Below, one piece after another: positions 30,064 through 41,895 of a stretch of DNA of 64,000 bases (position 1 is the stretch's first letter; every line of letters begins with the position of its first letter). Origin of the DNA: Macrostomum hystrix (taxonomy: Eukaryota; Platyhelminthes; Macrostomidae); assembly GCA_950097015.1 (NCBI GenBank), contig CATNEN010000015.1, positions 1,223,501 through 1,287,500 on the forward strand, written 5' to 3'. The translations under genes were made by a program, and so were the position numbers. A model generated the notes under the pieces. That model was not told where the DNA came from. It was given only the letters and a program-made list of their open reading frames with translations, and did no database searches.

Positions 30064-30864
30064 ATGGCTGCCGCCTTCACGCGGCGGGACCGTCCGGGTT
30101 CGCCCGGCCAAGTGCAGCCACCACCCCGGACCCGTGCGAGGGTCTTCGAGCGCCCCGGGTTTTTCCTCGCTGAGCCAGGCCTCCCAGCTCACCTGGCTCA
30201 GCTGCTTCTCAGAGCTGGTGACGTCGAGCCCAACCCTGGGCCGGCCTTCCTGTGCGGAGGCTGTGCCGAGGAGGTAGCCAGGGGCTACTCTACTTGCTGC
30301 TCCGGCTGCGGCCTGTGGTGGCACTGCCGCTGCTCTCGCCTCGCTATCGCGGCTATAAACCGGCTCCACCGGGACAAAGCGCCGTGGCACTGCCCCACCT
30401 GCGCCGCCCAGCCTGCCGCTCCAGCGCCGCAGCCCGCCGCGACGCCGGCCTCCTCCGCGGTTGCAGGCCCCATTGGCACACACCAGACGCCAACGACTTC
30501 GACCACGACAACGACGACTACGACTACAACGCCGGCGACCCCGCCCCCCCTGATGGCGCAGCCAGCGCGGGCCCGGGCGCCGAACAACAGCGGGGCGGTC
30601 TTCCGCATCGTCCAGCTCAACGCGGCAGGGCTCCGCTCCCGCAAGCTTGAACTGCTCCGCTTCCTGGAGAAGCAGGGCGCCGACGTCGCCTGCATCCAGG
30701 AGACGAACCTGTCCGGCAGCACAGCGGCCCCACGCCTCAAAGGGTGGCAGATCGCTGGCCGGAAGGACCGCAACGTCGGCCGCGACGGGGAGGCAGCCAG
30801 AACCCACCACGGGGGCGTCTGCTTCCTTGTCAAGGAGGGCATTCAATTCGCCGACCTTCGCTGA
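30064..30864 (+). pseudogene. LINE 5' fragment with 2A peptide, PHD finger and endonuclease start
   Basis: ATG at 30064 opens 266 codons. Residues 52-60 read GDVEPNPGP, a 2A ribosome-skipping motif (DxExNPGP) that would release the first 59 residues. Residues about 63-114 form a C4HC3 PHD-like finger: CGGC, CCSGC, WWHCRC and WHCPTC. After a Thr/Pro linker, residues about 180-266 match the start of an AP-like endonuclease (IVQLNAAGL, CIQETN). The sequence breaks off within the endonuclease, and RT is absent. 2A motifs are known at the N-terminus of some non-LTR retrotransposons. It may be the 5' part of the same family as the LINE at 38430-41895, but no overlap exists to prove it. Confidence 0.82.
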
Positions 30865-31123
30865 CCGACAACGGCGGCTCACTTTTTTCATCGGGATTTT
30901 TTGCGCGCTTCGCGCACTCGTGCTTTTTCCATTGACGCACTCGTAAGCGTTCATGAATTTCATTCTTATTAGAGCCATTCTAACCATAGACAAAATTCAT
31001 ATTAAGAATAAAGTGTGCAGGGAGGAACATTCCTGCACGCATAAAATTAGACTGGGAACATATAAATAAATTGTTTGCGAGCAGGAATGGAGAGTGTCAT
31101 GTGTAAAACAGTGGAGATTTGAC

Positions 31124-31348
31124 CATTGTCATATAGTCTAGCCAACAAGTGAGTCAAAATAATGGAGATTTTACCATATACGAGCTACGTTTGCTTTTCG
31201 TAAAATATAAAGTTTGTGTTGTTGCATTATTGCACGCTAAAAGCCAGCGTGCATTATTGGCGCATTATTGCACCCTGATTGTCAATTGTCTATGGTAAAA
31301 TCTCCATTTTACCATTTGACTCACTTGTTGGCTAGACTATATGACAAT
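31124..31348. mobile_element. Foldback element with 56-bp inverted arms
   Basis: Positions 31124-31179 are nearly the exact reverse complement of 31291-31348, apart from an indel of a few bases. The 110-bp centre has repeated GCATTATTG. There is no ORF. It lies next to the truncated LINE. Confidence 0.8.
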
Positions 31349-32509
31349 GTTCCTCCCTCTACGCGCACTCGTGGTCCTAGGCGTTGTTGCACTTGCAAGC
31401 CGTGCACTATCTTTCAATTGATTATTTCATTCCTGAACGACTGCCTTCATTCCCGCACGCTGGCTCAAATAAGAATGATGTGTTGCCTAAGCTGGTGGAA
31501 TCATACAATACCGCAGAAGCATCAAAGCACTACCAGCTCATTGTACAAGATCCGAAACATGAAGGGTGAAGAGATTGGCGTGCTCTTTCATGTCATTGAG
31601 AAGGTTTTGAAGACAGGAAAGAGGAATGGGAAAATCCACAATCTTGTCAAGTGTGCCGGCTACAACTCCACAGGCTGGGTGGATGAAAAGGGCTTAAGAA
31701 AAGTGTAGATAAGCCGCAGTTAAAGCAGTCAGATATAGTGAGAAACATTTTTATCAACTGCAACCATGGTGAAAGTATTTCTAGTGACTTTCATTTTTAC
31801 CTTGCTTGACCTCTTTATACCTGGATCGAGATGTGGACTATGAGGCAGCTCTTGGGGAAATCCATCTGCCTGCAGCATGGTTCAATCTTGGCCAACCTTG
31901 CTGCATCTCTGTCTCAGATGGAAGAGAGCACGAAGCCCTGGTTCTTCAACCTGGACGCTTTGGCAGAGTGGAGGAGCTGTTGACCTGCCTGCCAACTCGC
32001 AGCTGCATTTCTTTGATGCCATAAGTGACACAGATGCCGCAATGGAGGCTGATCAGTCAGGTCTGATGGGACATACTTCTTCTGTTTTGTACTTTGCAGT
32101 TTGGTTTGAATTTCACGGCCCAAGGACATTGGTGCAGAATAACTCAGCTCAGGTATATCCCGCCTCACTGGATTCTGCAGTGGCTTGGATTCGGAAGCCA
32201 AGGATTAAAAGTCACACCTGGGTGTCTCGTATCTGAGCAGTTCATCGGCTGCCCGCGCACCAACCTAATTAATTTGCACTGCAGCATCATTGAGTCAACC
32301 AACTGCAACCACAGCTCCCTGCTGAGAACTGTAAGAATGGTAGATGACATTGAATGGGGTGGCTCTGTGAGCAAAGTGTTTAAGAAATCGATCTTCTTCA
32401 CCATTCCGACAGTCATCTATCAACATGGTAATAATAAATATAACTGATTACACCTTCCCCAATTGGGTCAGATGTGCAGCCGACAGCACAGCTGCAGCAG
32501 CTATCGCGT
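31349..32509. other. Unassigned region with short ORFs
   Basis: Open frames at 31268-31708, 31806-32024 and 32094-32447 (plus strand) might be exons of a gene or a decayed element. I recognise no domain in any of them and do not call them as genes. Confidence 0.3.
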
Positions 32510-32732
32510 GGCCCATCTGAAAGCTGCGAACAGCTGTTCAGTCCATGGACTGGGGAACGCCACACCCACCTTCAAATATGCCAGCTAGTGCTGGTACCCA
32601 TTTAACAGCTGGGTGAACTGAAGCAATCAAGTGTTAGTTGTCTTGCTAAAGGACACAATTTGTTCCAGGGGAGTCGGGAATCGAACCCCCGACCTTTAAG
32701 TCGTGAGTCCGACGCCCTAACCACTAGGCTAC
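32510..32732 (-). mobile_element. tRNA-derived SINE, minus strand
   Basis: On the minus strand the head starts GTAGCCTAGTGGTTAGGGCG (A box) and contains GGTTCGATTCCC (B box). A CAC anticodon in a CTCACGA loop suggests a tRNA-Val-like origin. The body has blocks around TTAAATGGGTACCAGC and the CCATGGACTG palindrome. Fragments occur at 12692-12760 and 33961-34105. As the body diverges from a tRNA after the head, it is a SINE rather than a tRNA gene. Confidence 0.8.
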
Positions 32733-32759
32733 AATCTCTTAGGCTAATATCTACATTGT

Positions 32760-33399
32760 ATTCGAGTGCAGTTGCGAGACATTTTTGGCAGCCTACTGAT
32801 CGCGCAGTCCAGCAGTCCTGTTTTGCTATCAATTCAGATCCGTAAAGAAAGAATTGTATGAACTACCAGCAGCTGATTCGGCACTACTCGGTAGTTCAAA
32901 CTAAAGGAGAGAAACCGGCACTCTGTGGCTGCGGCAGCGCTACAGGGCTCATGACGTACCAACCCCCACCGTTTGTCACAGCAGGAGCGGGGCTGCAGGT
33001 TTCTCAAACTGCACTGACTGCCTCTCTCTTAATCTCTCTTTTAATCTCTCCCACTTGGGGTGGGGTTCACACACTTGGACCCCACGGAATTTCCGCGGAT
33101 TTCCATGTGGCAGAGATCTGGTAACCCATACGACTACGAGTCCATTCTATCGTTATTGGCGTATCAGTCCGTACCCTCTTCGTGTGGCTCTAGCTGGCCT
33201 TCGAAAGCTTGAAACAAAATTAAAGTGAATTCTCACAGCGGAGTGTATTTTATATAGAATGTCGGCACGTTACACATTGTACATTGGCACACTGAACAGT
33301 CTAGAGATTAATGAAATCAATAGTCACTGACTATGCACATATTTATAGTCGTCAAGTATGCTCAGTCATCAGTCATCAAGATTTCTCAGCTGCTGCTGA
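32760..33399. other. 3' flank of FReD copy C
   Basis: No gene recognised. The flank homology seen for copies B and D is not evident beyond the last 30 bp. Confidence 0.4.
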
Positions 33400-36079
33400 T
33401 CACACCTCCAGCAGAAGCCGCACTGAGCGGAGAGACAGCCACTCGGAGCCTGAGAACCATGACATGTAGCTCGCGTCTGAGGACTCTCCAGGAGGAACGA
33501 GTCCGTTTGGATTGAAATTCAGGCAATTGCTGAACCACCAACCAGCCTTGCCGTAAGCATTCGAGCACGACGTCCTGGCTCTGTCATTGTCGCTGTCCAT
33601 GGTGGAGAAGCACATGCCCTTATGATTCGCGAGTGCATCGAATCCGACACTGGACCTGTCCCTCAGCATCTCTCGGTACGTCATCTCATATTTGGTGCTG
33701 GCGTTTCCCACCTGGAATCCAGCATACTCAGCATGCAGCTCAGTCCAATTCCACAGCTTCATCTCCACTCTGAGTGTAGCACCGCCTGCGCTGAGCGAGT
33801 GGATGGCGGCGAGACCTGCGGGGTCGGACAGAAGTCGGAGGCGCTGTTGTGAATGGCTTCATTTCATTTTTCCGTGAAACTGGTTTCGGTGACCGTAATA
33901 TGTGTATATTCTAGAGTGAAAAATAATAAATAATATTTTATTTTAAGGCATCTGAAGGCTGGGTACGGCTGTTCAGTTAATGGACTGGAAGGACGGCAGA
34001 CCCACCTTCAATTATGCCAGCTAGTGCTGTTACCTATTTAACAGCTATGTAAAATCACAAATCGTTTCAGTGGAGTCGGGAATCGAACCCCGACCTTCAG
34101 TAGTATAATTAGTATTATAGAGTAAAATAGCACTATTTTAGTTGTTGTATCACTCAAAAAAGCGATTCAAGTTCATTAGCATTCGCAGAAAAATCTAGAT
34201 CAAAAAGTCATGAAACCAATTCTGCGCCACTGTGATAACGAAGTTAATCTTACGCTTACATTTAAACAGAACTACTGTTGAGGTAGCTAGTTTTCTCTCA
34301 CCAAAGTTCTAATCGGCTCCTAAAATGTAAATTTTACAGCTCAACTGAAAAAAAACTGTTTTAGGGGAACCTGTCTTCTTATACAATACTTCTAAGAACG
34401 CAAAAGTCATGAAATTTTAGAGAGTCTGTTAATTATGTACCTTCCCAGGTCTGAGGAACCACACTGGCGCTCTCCACAGGTACGTTCAAATTAACCATGC
34501 TCCAAAAAGCTCAAGGCCCCATCCCATCTTGAAATAGAAACAGACGAATTCACACACCAATCCAGAAGTCTGTCTTGTCGCCGAACCCCGCCTCATACTC
34601 AGCCCAGGTGCGTTGGAAACTAACGATCCCAGTGGACCTCTGCTGGATCTTGACAAAGTTCCGGCCAACCTGCTTGGCGCTGAGAAATTTCGAGGAGCAA
34701 AATCCTTTCTGCAGTACGAAGCCTGAGAGGAAATCACAAATGAACTGAGCATTCTCCACATAAACCGCGTCTCGTTCGACTTCGCAAGGCACTGCTGACT
34801 CGTTATCGACGTCGCCTGCCATCCAATGTGGCGGAACAAGTTGACTGGCTCGAAAGTTATAGTGGGTCTGAAAGAAAACGTTTAAAACTTTAAATATTTT
34901 TCTCAAAGAAGGTATATCTTTACACAAACCTCAGCATATGGCACTGTTTCTCGAATCTGCAGAACAACTGCAGCTGAGCAGTCTTCCCGTCAGCCAATAC
35001 CCTAAGCGAACCGATTGAGAAGCGAGAGCTCAAGGCCGAGCTCACAACGCTCTGAGCACTCCACAGCTTCATGAAGGTGACCGAGCGTGGAGACAGATCA
35101 GTCAGTTGAGACCTCACAGCTTCCAGTGTGGCCTCATCTTCCAGCACTACATCCAGCTTGAGGTAGTACATGCTACGGCTGTAGTCAAACATGACTGACT
35201 CGCTGCTCAAGCTGCTGATGTTGTGGCAGAGCAGAGGCTCGATTAGTAAGTGGCCCTTGATGTCGAGTCTCTGGTGCACTCGAGCAGTGCATTTCTCGAG
35301 GTTGATCGAGCGGATGAACCGCAGCTGACGGCATGCTGGAAGAGAGTAATTTTGTCTCACCACTTCTGGTTCAAAGAAGGTCTGGTTCTGCAGCATCGGA
35401 CGGTAGCTGAGCTGATGGCAGGTGTCATTCACACGAGTCGATGCGGTCAGCATCAGATTGTTTAACACCATCGATGGAGCTGATCGAATTCTTGATCTGC
35501 GGAAAACGACGTGAGCTGTGTTCCAAATCAAATCGCACTCTATTATATTCCTAGCTGAGTCAGATGATTACTGGGAACTTACGCTAACGAGAAAATGTCG
35601 TCGACACTCCGACTTCGAAGTCGGATGAAACCCGTAGATTCGTCAGGGCTCCAAATGAAGCTATCAACTTGCACTGTGACGTTGTTTTCCATGGATGCTT
35701 GGATGCTTGAAATGGTCAGGAAGCTCAGAGACCTCGGTGACAGGTGCTCCAGCTGGCGCTGAGCTGCTGCGAGCATTCCAGCATCTCTGAGCAGCACAGG
35801 GATACTCAGGTACAGCACGTCAGTGACTGCGTCATACAGTGGACTCAAGCCTTCAAGCCTGTCCGTCACGCACATGACCGGCTCGACTGCCAAGTGCGGA
35901 CCGTCGCTCGCTCCCGTGTCGTGCACGAACACCGCGCAGCCGTTCACATTGAGCTGGGCCACGAAGCGGAGCTTCGGTGAGCCTGTGGCTGCGCACTGGG
36001 AGACCTGGCCAGCTGCCAGCGAGCAGAGCAGCAGAGCCAGCGCTGCAGTTTCCACAACTTGCACACTGAAGGATTTCAT
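33400..36079 (-). pseudogene. FReD copy C: complete exon set with frame-breaking exon 3
   Basis: Exons are 35583-36079, 34930-35496, 34558-34867 and 33400-33815, all with GT-AG borders. Exons 1, 2 and 4 have exactly the lengths of copy D (497, 567, 416) and are open. Exon 3 is 310 nt against 335 in D and 320 in B; 310 does not preserve the frame. The break lies after the CLAKSNE segment, where C lacks about 25 bases relative to D. The signal peptide, both repeat domains and the FReD calcium site (DSDND) remain. Unless an alternative junction restores phase, the FReD would not be made. It would then encode a secreted protein with the two repeat domains only. Confidence 0.82.
33961..34105 (-). 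mobile_element. Truncated SINE in intron 3 of FReD copy C
   Basis: Shares the body of the SINE at 32510-32732 but ends inside the tRNA-like head, after the B box. Confidence 0.75.
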
Positions 36080-36181
36080 TGCATTGCACAGAGATTCGGT
36101 TTGAAAGCTTCTATTTAGAATTATGCGTTTGCAGTTTGTGCAGTGTGAGGCATTCAGGACAAAGACGTGACTGAGCTACTG

Positions 36182-36188
36182 TTAAATA
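36182..36188 (-). promoter_or_regulatory. Candidate TATA box of FReD copy C
   Basis: TATTTAA on the minus strand, about 105 nt upstream of the ATG. It lies inside a 250-bp block shared with copy D, where the same motif keeps its position (51561-51567). Confidence 0.45.
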
Positions 36189-36329
36189 CTCTCTGTTAGG
36201 CATGGGGTGATCGATGCAGCACGTGATGTTTTTGCAAGGACGGGAGGTTTGATTTGTTTTTAACCTGTGACAAACAATGTCAATAATAGCAACAGTAAAC
36301 TTCTTCAGTCCTAGGGATTGTGTCTTATC

Positions 36330-36779
36330 TTCGAAACTGTGGAATTTGAACAGTCTAGAAAACAGGTCAGCCCGCTACAGGTGGTGCAGTACACGGGTCA
36401 AAACTTTAGTTTGGAATGTATCAAGTAAAATATTTTATTTCTAATAAAGTGTAGTAACAGCCCTCCCGATCTGATCCCTTGCTCTGCTATCCCTTTCTGA
36501 CCTCAATGCTCAGCTTCTTTTGTTTCTTCTAGTTTTTGTATTGTATTTTGTATTGGTCAGCGTCAAATTGAGTTTCTAGACTTACGTTTGCAGTTGAACA
36601 GATTTTATTTTATTTCACCAGGTTGGTCGGGTGGCAGTGCAGCTGAAGAGGAGCGCTACCGTATCTTCATCAAGTCGGCACCTGGGGCAGACGGGGAGGA
36701 CTTCAGGGTCCAGCTTCTACTGGTAGGTCGCGAGCAAGCGGTAATGCCCGGACCTCAGTTGTGAGAGGGTGACCCTGAC
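36330..36779. other. No gene firmly recognised
   Basis: After a CAG at 36622 the plus strand reads an open stretch with GWSGGSAAEEERYRIF, which may be an exon or element remnant. I could not identify it. Confidence 0.25.
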
Positions 36780-37500
36780 CTTCCGGCTTTAACTGCGCTC
36801 CGTATTGCTGATGTTGGGGGCCGGCCTACCGAGGAGGCTGTGGGCAGGCCTGCTGTCGAGGTGGAATTTGGCAGAGTGAATCGCGTTTAGATGGCTGATA
36901 GTAGAGAGTAGATAGTGGAGAGTGTTCCGGCTCGAATCGCTCAGGAGCGGGGCTCAGACCGTCTAGCAGCAGTTGAGCACCGAGCGCCCAAGCGCTTTGT
37001 AGGTGACAGCCAAAGTTTCCTTATCCTACCTCCAGCGGCAGCGACTCAGAGCGCGGAGGATGTTATTAGTGCTGCGGACGGAGTTAGCTATTATTTTAGA
37101 GGATCAAAAGTAACGCCGAGAATCTTGGGCGAGGTGCAGAAAGCCAGGCTTTTCCCGTTAAGATAGAGTGCAGGAGCAGCTAGTGTTCATAAGTAGTGCT
37201 GGTAAAAAATTGTAATTGAATCAACTAAGCCAATTTTCGCTCTGAATGTAGGTTCAGAGGTGATCTAGGTAGGGCTGTAGGAAGCCGGCTGGCAAGAGGG
37301 CCGCTGGTAAGGATAGTAATATCGTCGGCGTACTGTACAATCGACGTAGGATGATCAGGCGGCGGCATGTCGGAGAGATAGAACGCGCAGAGAAGCGGAG
37401 AGAAGCCATCCCTTTGTGGGACGCCCGCTCGGAGAATCCGTGATTTTTTTAGTCGCGAAACTCAACACGGGTAAATCTGCCATGGAGATAGGTATGTATT
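36780..37500 (-). pseudogene. LINE reverse transcriptase relic
   Basis: On the minus strand, 37460-37290 reads GVPQRDGFSPLL and then QYADDITIL, the RT catalytic region of a non-LTR element. Pieces with KILGVTFDPL (near 37110), a NILRAL-like stretch and a C-terminal segment with HLNAIHSAKF (near 36870) follow in LINE order, separated by frame changes and stops. The sequence between RT palm and thumb is shortened. It is a dead 3' LINE fragment of a family without visible RNase H. Confidence 0.72.
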
Positions 37501-37649
37501 ACATCTGACGAAAGGCGTCTGTGTGCTGATTCGTGACATTTTAGCCTGTGCTTTATCGATTTGACATAAAAGTTTTACTCCATTTTACTACTTATATTAG
37601 TAGCTAACACCCTGAAAGCCGTGTGTAATTCTAGTTATTGTGTAGCCAT

Positions 37650-38000
37650 TAAGTTTTTAGGCCTTGCTTTTTATCTTCTGGTTAGGTCTTCTGTGTGCGC
37701 AGCGATATTGTCGGTTTTGTTTTACTCAATACCTTTGCGTATTTTAACTGCCCGTTCGGAGACCTGAGAAATGAATTAGCATCATACTACTGCAGTTTGT
37801 GGTGAGTAGTAGGATAAGTGTAGCTTATCACCAGCTTTGCTCAGCGCTTTGGCAGCTGGATCAGTTTATTGGCAGCATTGGCTTTCTGATAGACTTTGAT
37901 TACTGATTTTCCACTCTACCTACTGAGCCTCAGTAGCCTGATGTGCGTGATTGTCGGTTTTAATCAAGCAGTATTAATTAGCGTCGTGAGCAGTCAATGT
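37650..38000 (+). repeat. 350-bp dispersed repeat, copy 2
   Basis: Same repeat and orientation as 21391-21741. Confidence 0.85.
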
Positions 38001-38146
38001 GCTGTAAGAGGCTGATTTGTCAGGTAGCATGCACATAAAACGCGAAGAGCCATACTGGCTCGCTAGCACTTTTGTATTTGGCCAAAAACACTGGGGTGGG
38101 CGTATCCACCCCCAATCACGCCACGCAAGCACGCCGCAGGCGTGTT

Positions 38147-38290
38147 ATGGTTTCATGAGTTTGCTGCTGAGTTTGGTTTCCGATCCGACACACGCGATCG
38201 TCTCCAGGTTATGCGCAGTCTGAGAATGGCTGAATGGAATGGCTGAGAAGGCTGTCAAAGTGGCGAAGAGCATTCTGCGGCAATCGCTTC
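38147..38290 (+). pseudogene. Gypsy integrase fragment
   Basis: Reads HEFAAEFGFR, then in another frame NGMAEKAVKVAKSIL, the segment around the catalytic glutamate of gypsy integrases. A closely similar inverted piece is at 52990-53098. Confidence 0.68.
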
Positions 38291-38429
38291 CCCTCAAAAA
38301 ATTCATGCCAGCTCCTCGATATTTAACGCTTTTCCCTAGATAATTCAAGCTACTCAATTGATGATAATTGTTTTTCTTCAATGAATCATGGCACATCGTC
38401 CATATTTCAAGCTTTCTCTTGGATAATCT

Positions 38430-41400
38430 GCTTTCCCCTCAACGCCCACCACACAACTGGGGGAGCTCTGACATTAACTCGAGAGGCGAGGACCTCCTTG
38501 CCTACATCTTAACCACGTACCTGGAGTTCTGCAACACAGGGAGCACCCCGACCTTTGACAATGGCCGATGGTCTGAGGTCATCGACGCCACTCTAGCCAC
38601 ACCTGGGCTTTACCAGAGCCTTAGGGAGTGGCAGGTTCTGCCGGAGACCTCCCTCTCCGATCACAAATATTATCTCTTTCCAACTGGCGGGTGCACGCTG
38701 CACTAACCAGATCACTTGAAAAAGGAACCCCAGGAATACCGTTTGGGAAGCCTTCAGGTATAACCTCGAAGGAACCCAACGAAACCTAAGCCCCCCGGCC
38801 AACACCTGCAATAAAGCGGATGAGCTAGCTGAGTTTCTCACCAACTCGCTGACCACCGCCTTCGAGGCCTCCTGCCCCCTCAAAGCCTACAGAGGCAAAA
38901 ACTTCGGCCCCAAGGTGGAATCCGCAGCTCGGCGAGCTCCGTCGAACGGCGAAGCGGCTGCACCGCAGGGCCACGAAGACTAAAAATCCGGCTGATAAGG
39001 CTGCCTATCTTGAAGCCATCCATAGCTTCAAGAAGGAAGTCAAAAACGCCAAAAACAGCAAGTGGCGGCAATACTGTGAGGAGCACTCGCCCCACCTCCA
39101 GAATTGTCAAAGCCCTCACGCTGGACAAAATGTCCAAGCTTTCGACGGTGAGGAAGGCCGATGGCCGACCCACCGAGAACTCTAAGGAAACGCCTGACAC
39201 TCTGCTCACAGCCTTCTTCCCCTGCGTGCCAGCAGGGACAGACCCCCCGGATCACACCGAGGGAGGTCATATCCTTGTAGTATCCATCATTACTCAAGAC
39301 CGGGTTAGCAAGGCAGCCCAGTCTTTCAAACCCTTCAAATCCCCGGGGCCGGACGGCATTATACCAGCCTTCATTCGCGAGGCTGTAAAATGCCATGGTT
39401 TCCTCACCAATCTTTGCAAGCTCCTTAAAGCTTGCATTGTGCTTGGGTATGTTCCGAAGGCATGGACCAAGGCGAGGGTGGTTTTTGTAATAGCTCAAAA
39501 GCCGAGCTGTGCGTGGTGCGAAGAAAAAGGTGAGCCCTCCAAGTAGGGCGAGACTGTATTATATTTTTGCCTCAACGTGCCACCGATACGATCAACGTGC
39601 GCGTGGGGGGCATGTACATAGTGAGCGAGAGTTAGTGATATATGTACTTATTAGGTTGACCGGCAAAGCGATACGTGAGTGCTAGTAGACTACGGCATGA
39701 CAGTTTTTATCCCCAAGCCGGGCCGCCCGGACTACCATTCCATTAAATCGTTTCGGCCAATTAGCCTAACCTCCACCATGGTCAAGCTGATGGAGAGATT
39801 GGTGCTCTGGCGCCTCCTCTCTGTGGAGCTGAAAAATATGCCACTTAGCGGCAATCAACACGCCTTTCGGTCGGGACGTTCCACCGAAAGCGCTCTCCAC
39901 GCTCTGGTGGACGCTCTGGAAAAGGCCGTCCTCGGGAACGGCTTTGCCCTGAGCATCTTCCTGGACATTGATGGGGCCTTCGACAACGTTCTCTTCGAGG
40001 CGTTCGACAGGGCCCTACGTATGCGGCACACGCATTCGCATCTTAGGAGGTGGATCATGTACATGGTCCGCCACCGCACTGCTACGGCACACCTTCTTGG
40101 ACACCAGCGGACGGTCGCTGTCTGCAAAGGTAGCCCACAAGGCGGCGTCTTCTCACCAGTTCTCTGGAACATGGTTATCGACGAGCTCTTACGAGACTCT
40201 CAGCCGGACCCCATCTACGGCTACGGGGATGATGTTACGGCAGTGGCATCTGGCCCGGTACCAGAGGCCCTCCGAGACCTTCTGCAAAACTTTATTAACA
40301 ACGCCGAAAGATGGGCAACTCGCTGTGGTCTGAAGCTCTCCGAGTCTAAGACAGCGGCGATCATGTTCACCAGCAAAAACACATGGCATATTCGCCCCCT
40401 ACAGCTGTATGGAAAGGACACACCACCTTCCAGAAGCAAACTAAATGCTTGGTCATAACGCTCGATCACAGGCTCAGCTGGACTCCTCATGTCCATGCTA
40501 AAGGCAAAAAGGCCTTTGCGATCCTGGCGCAGCTGGGTAGGGCGGTGGGCAACACTTGGGGTCTCACCCCTAAACGCCTAGATGGTGGATCTACACTGCT
40601 ATGGTCAGACCGGCTGTCTCGTACGCCGGACTGATTTGCGCTAGTGCCCTGCAGCTTAAGACCTGCCATGAGACTCTTCGGAGAGTGCAAGGTCGCGCAT
40701 GTCGGATAATCATGAGCGCCCCGCCATCCGCCCTCCTTCGATGGCCTCAGCGCCTTCCTGAACATCCTCCCGCTCGATATCTTTATCCGCGGTGAGGCGG
40801 CAAAAACCGCCCGGCGTCTCCTTGATGCCGGCGTGCGCTTCGTCCCCCAACGAGCGGCAGCGAAACGAAAGCTCCTGCCGCACACGGACCTTTGCCTGAG
40901 AGATGTGGGTGCGAGCAACGGAATCAATGTCCTCACGGACGGTGAACCGTGCACGCTCAACCTCCTTCAGCGCTTTAAGGTTCTCATCCCCACCAGGGAC
41001 CAAGTTAGCGACCACTGGAACACTCAGGAGGTCCACTGCTACACGGACGGATCCATGAAGGATGGCTCCGCTGGCTTCGGGGTCTGTATCCTTATCAACG
41101 GACGTGTTGTCGCCACACACGCCCAACACACTGGAAAATCCTGGAGCGTTTTCCAGAACGAGGTCCTGGCCATCAGCTCCTGCACTGCGGAGTTGAATGA
41201 GAAAAACATCTCAGGCAGGACTATCATCTTTCGCTCGGACAGTCAGGCTGCTCTGCAAGTCCTCTGTCACATCACCACAACCTCCCGGACGGTATCCGAC
41301 TGTGTCCGGCAGCTCAATGACCTGGCCGATAAAAATACCGTCAGACTTCAGTGGATACCAGGGCACGCCGGTTTCCCTGGAAACGAGCTTGCTGACTACC

Positions 41401-41895
41401 TGGCCAAGCAGAGAGGAGCCAGCTCTGCACCGGGCCCCTCCCCACCCGGCTCCGATTCCGAGCACCGTCATTTATCGTCAGATTAATGATTGGACTGCCA
41501 ACCTCCATCTTACCCGGTGGAGAAGCATCACTAACTGCCGCCAATCCAAAGCGGCAGTTCCAGTGCCATCCACTCGGCTCCGGAAGGTTCTTCTAAACCA
41601 GACCCGGAAGGACATCCGGGCCCTCCCATGACCCTCACGGGCCATGACTGCTACGCCAGACACTGTTTCCTCCGGGAGACCTCCGGAGTGAGCTGTGCCT
41701 GTTCTGCAACCTTGAGGACGAGGATGCGCTGCACTTCGTCTGTCACTGCCCTTTCTTCACCAGAGAAAGAGGGCATCCTTTCCTTTTCAACAGAGAAAGA
41801 GGCTTAATCACCTCGGACCAAACCCATTCATGGACGAAGTTTGCAGATCCGAAAACATCCCATGGCTCGTCCGGTTCCTAAGGGCTACCAGATGA
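38430..41895 (+). pseudogene. LINE with endonuclease end, RT, RNase H and CCHC tail, decayed
   Basis: In order: endonuclease C-terminal part (NAHH near 38440, WGSSDINSRG, LSDH near 38660). Then RT from SPGPDGIIPAF (39340) through FRPISLTST, HAFRSGRSTESALH, DIDGAFDNV, GSPQGGVFSP and a YGDD box (about 40219-40230). An RNase H follows (41040-41400: YTDGS, NEVLAIS, SDSQAAL, WIPGHAGFPGNELAD). A Cys/His cluster CNLEDEDALHFVCHC lies at 41706-41750. The frame changes several times (near 38450, 38700, 38970, 40440, 40830, 41490) and a foreign stretch interrupts RT at about 39497-39700. RT with RNase H and a C-terminal knuckle fits I/Jockey-group LINEs; the exact clade is unresolved. Confidence 0.85.
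39497..39700. other. Insertion of about 200 bp inside the LINE RT
   Basis: RT homology stops after KAWTKARVVF and resumes at VFIPKPGRPDYHS. The sequence between has stops in all frames and a repeated CAACGTGC. GTTTTT occurs at both borders. Its source is unknown. Confidence 0.6.

Noticed and set aside
30285-30993. Long minus-strand ORFs opposite the LINE fragment
   Set aside because: They lie antisense to a clear PHD and endonuclease frame in GC-rich DNA and show no domain.
32665-32732. A tRNA gene on the minus strand
   Set aside because: The A and B boxes are present, but the sequence continues into a SINE body also found at two other places in the window.
35744-36104. Plus-strand ORFs opposite FReD exon 1, repeated at 51120-51480
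   Set aside because: They are antisense shadows conserved only because the coding exon is conserved.
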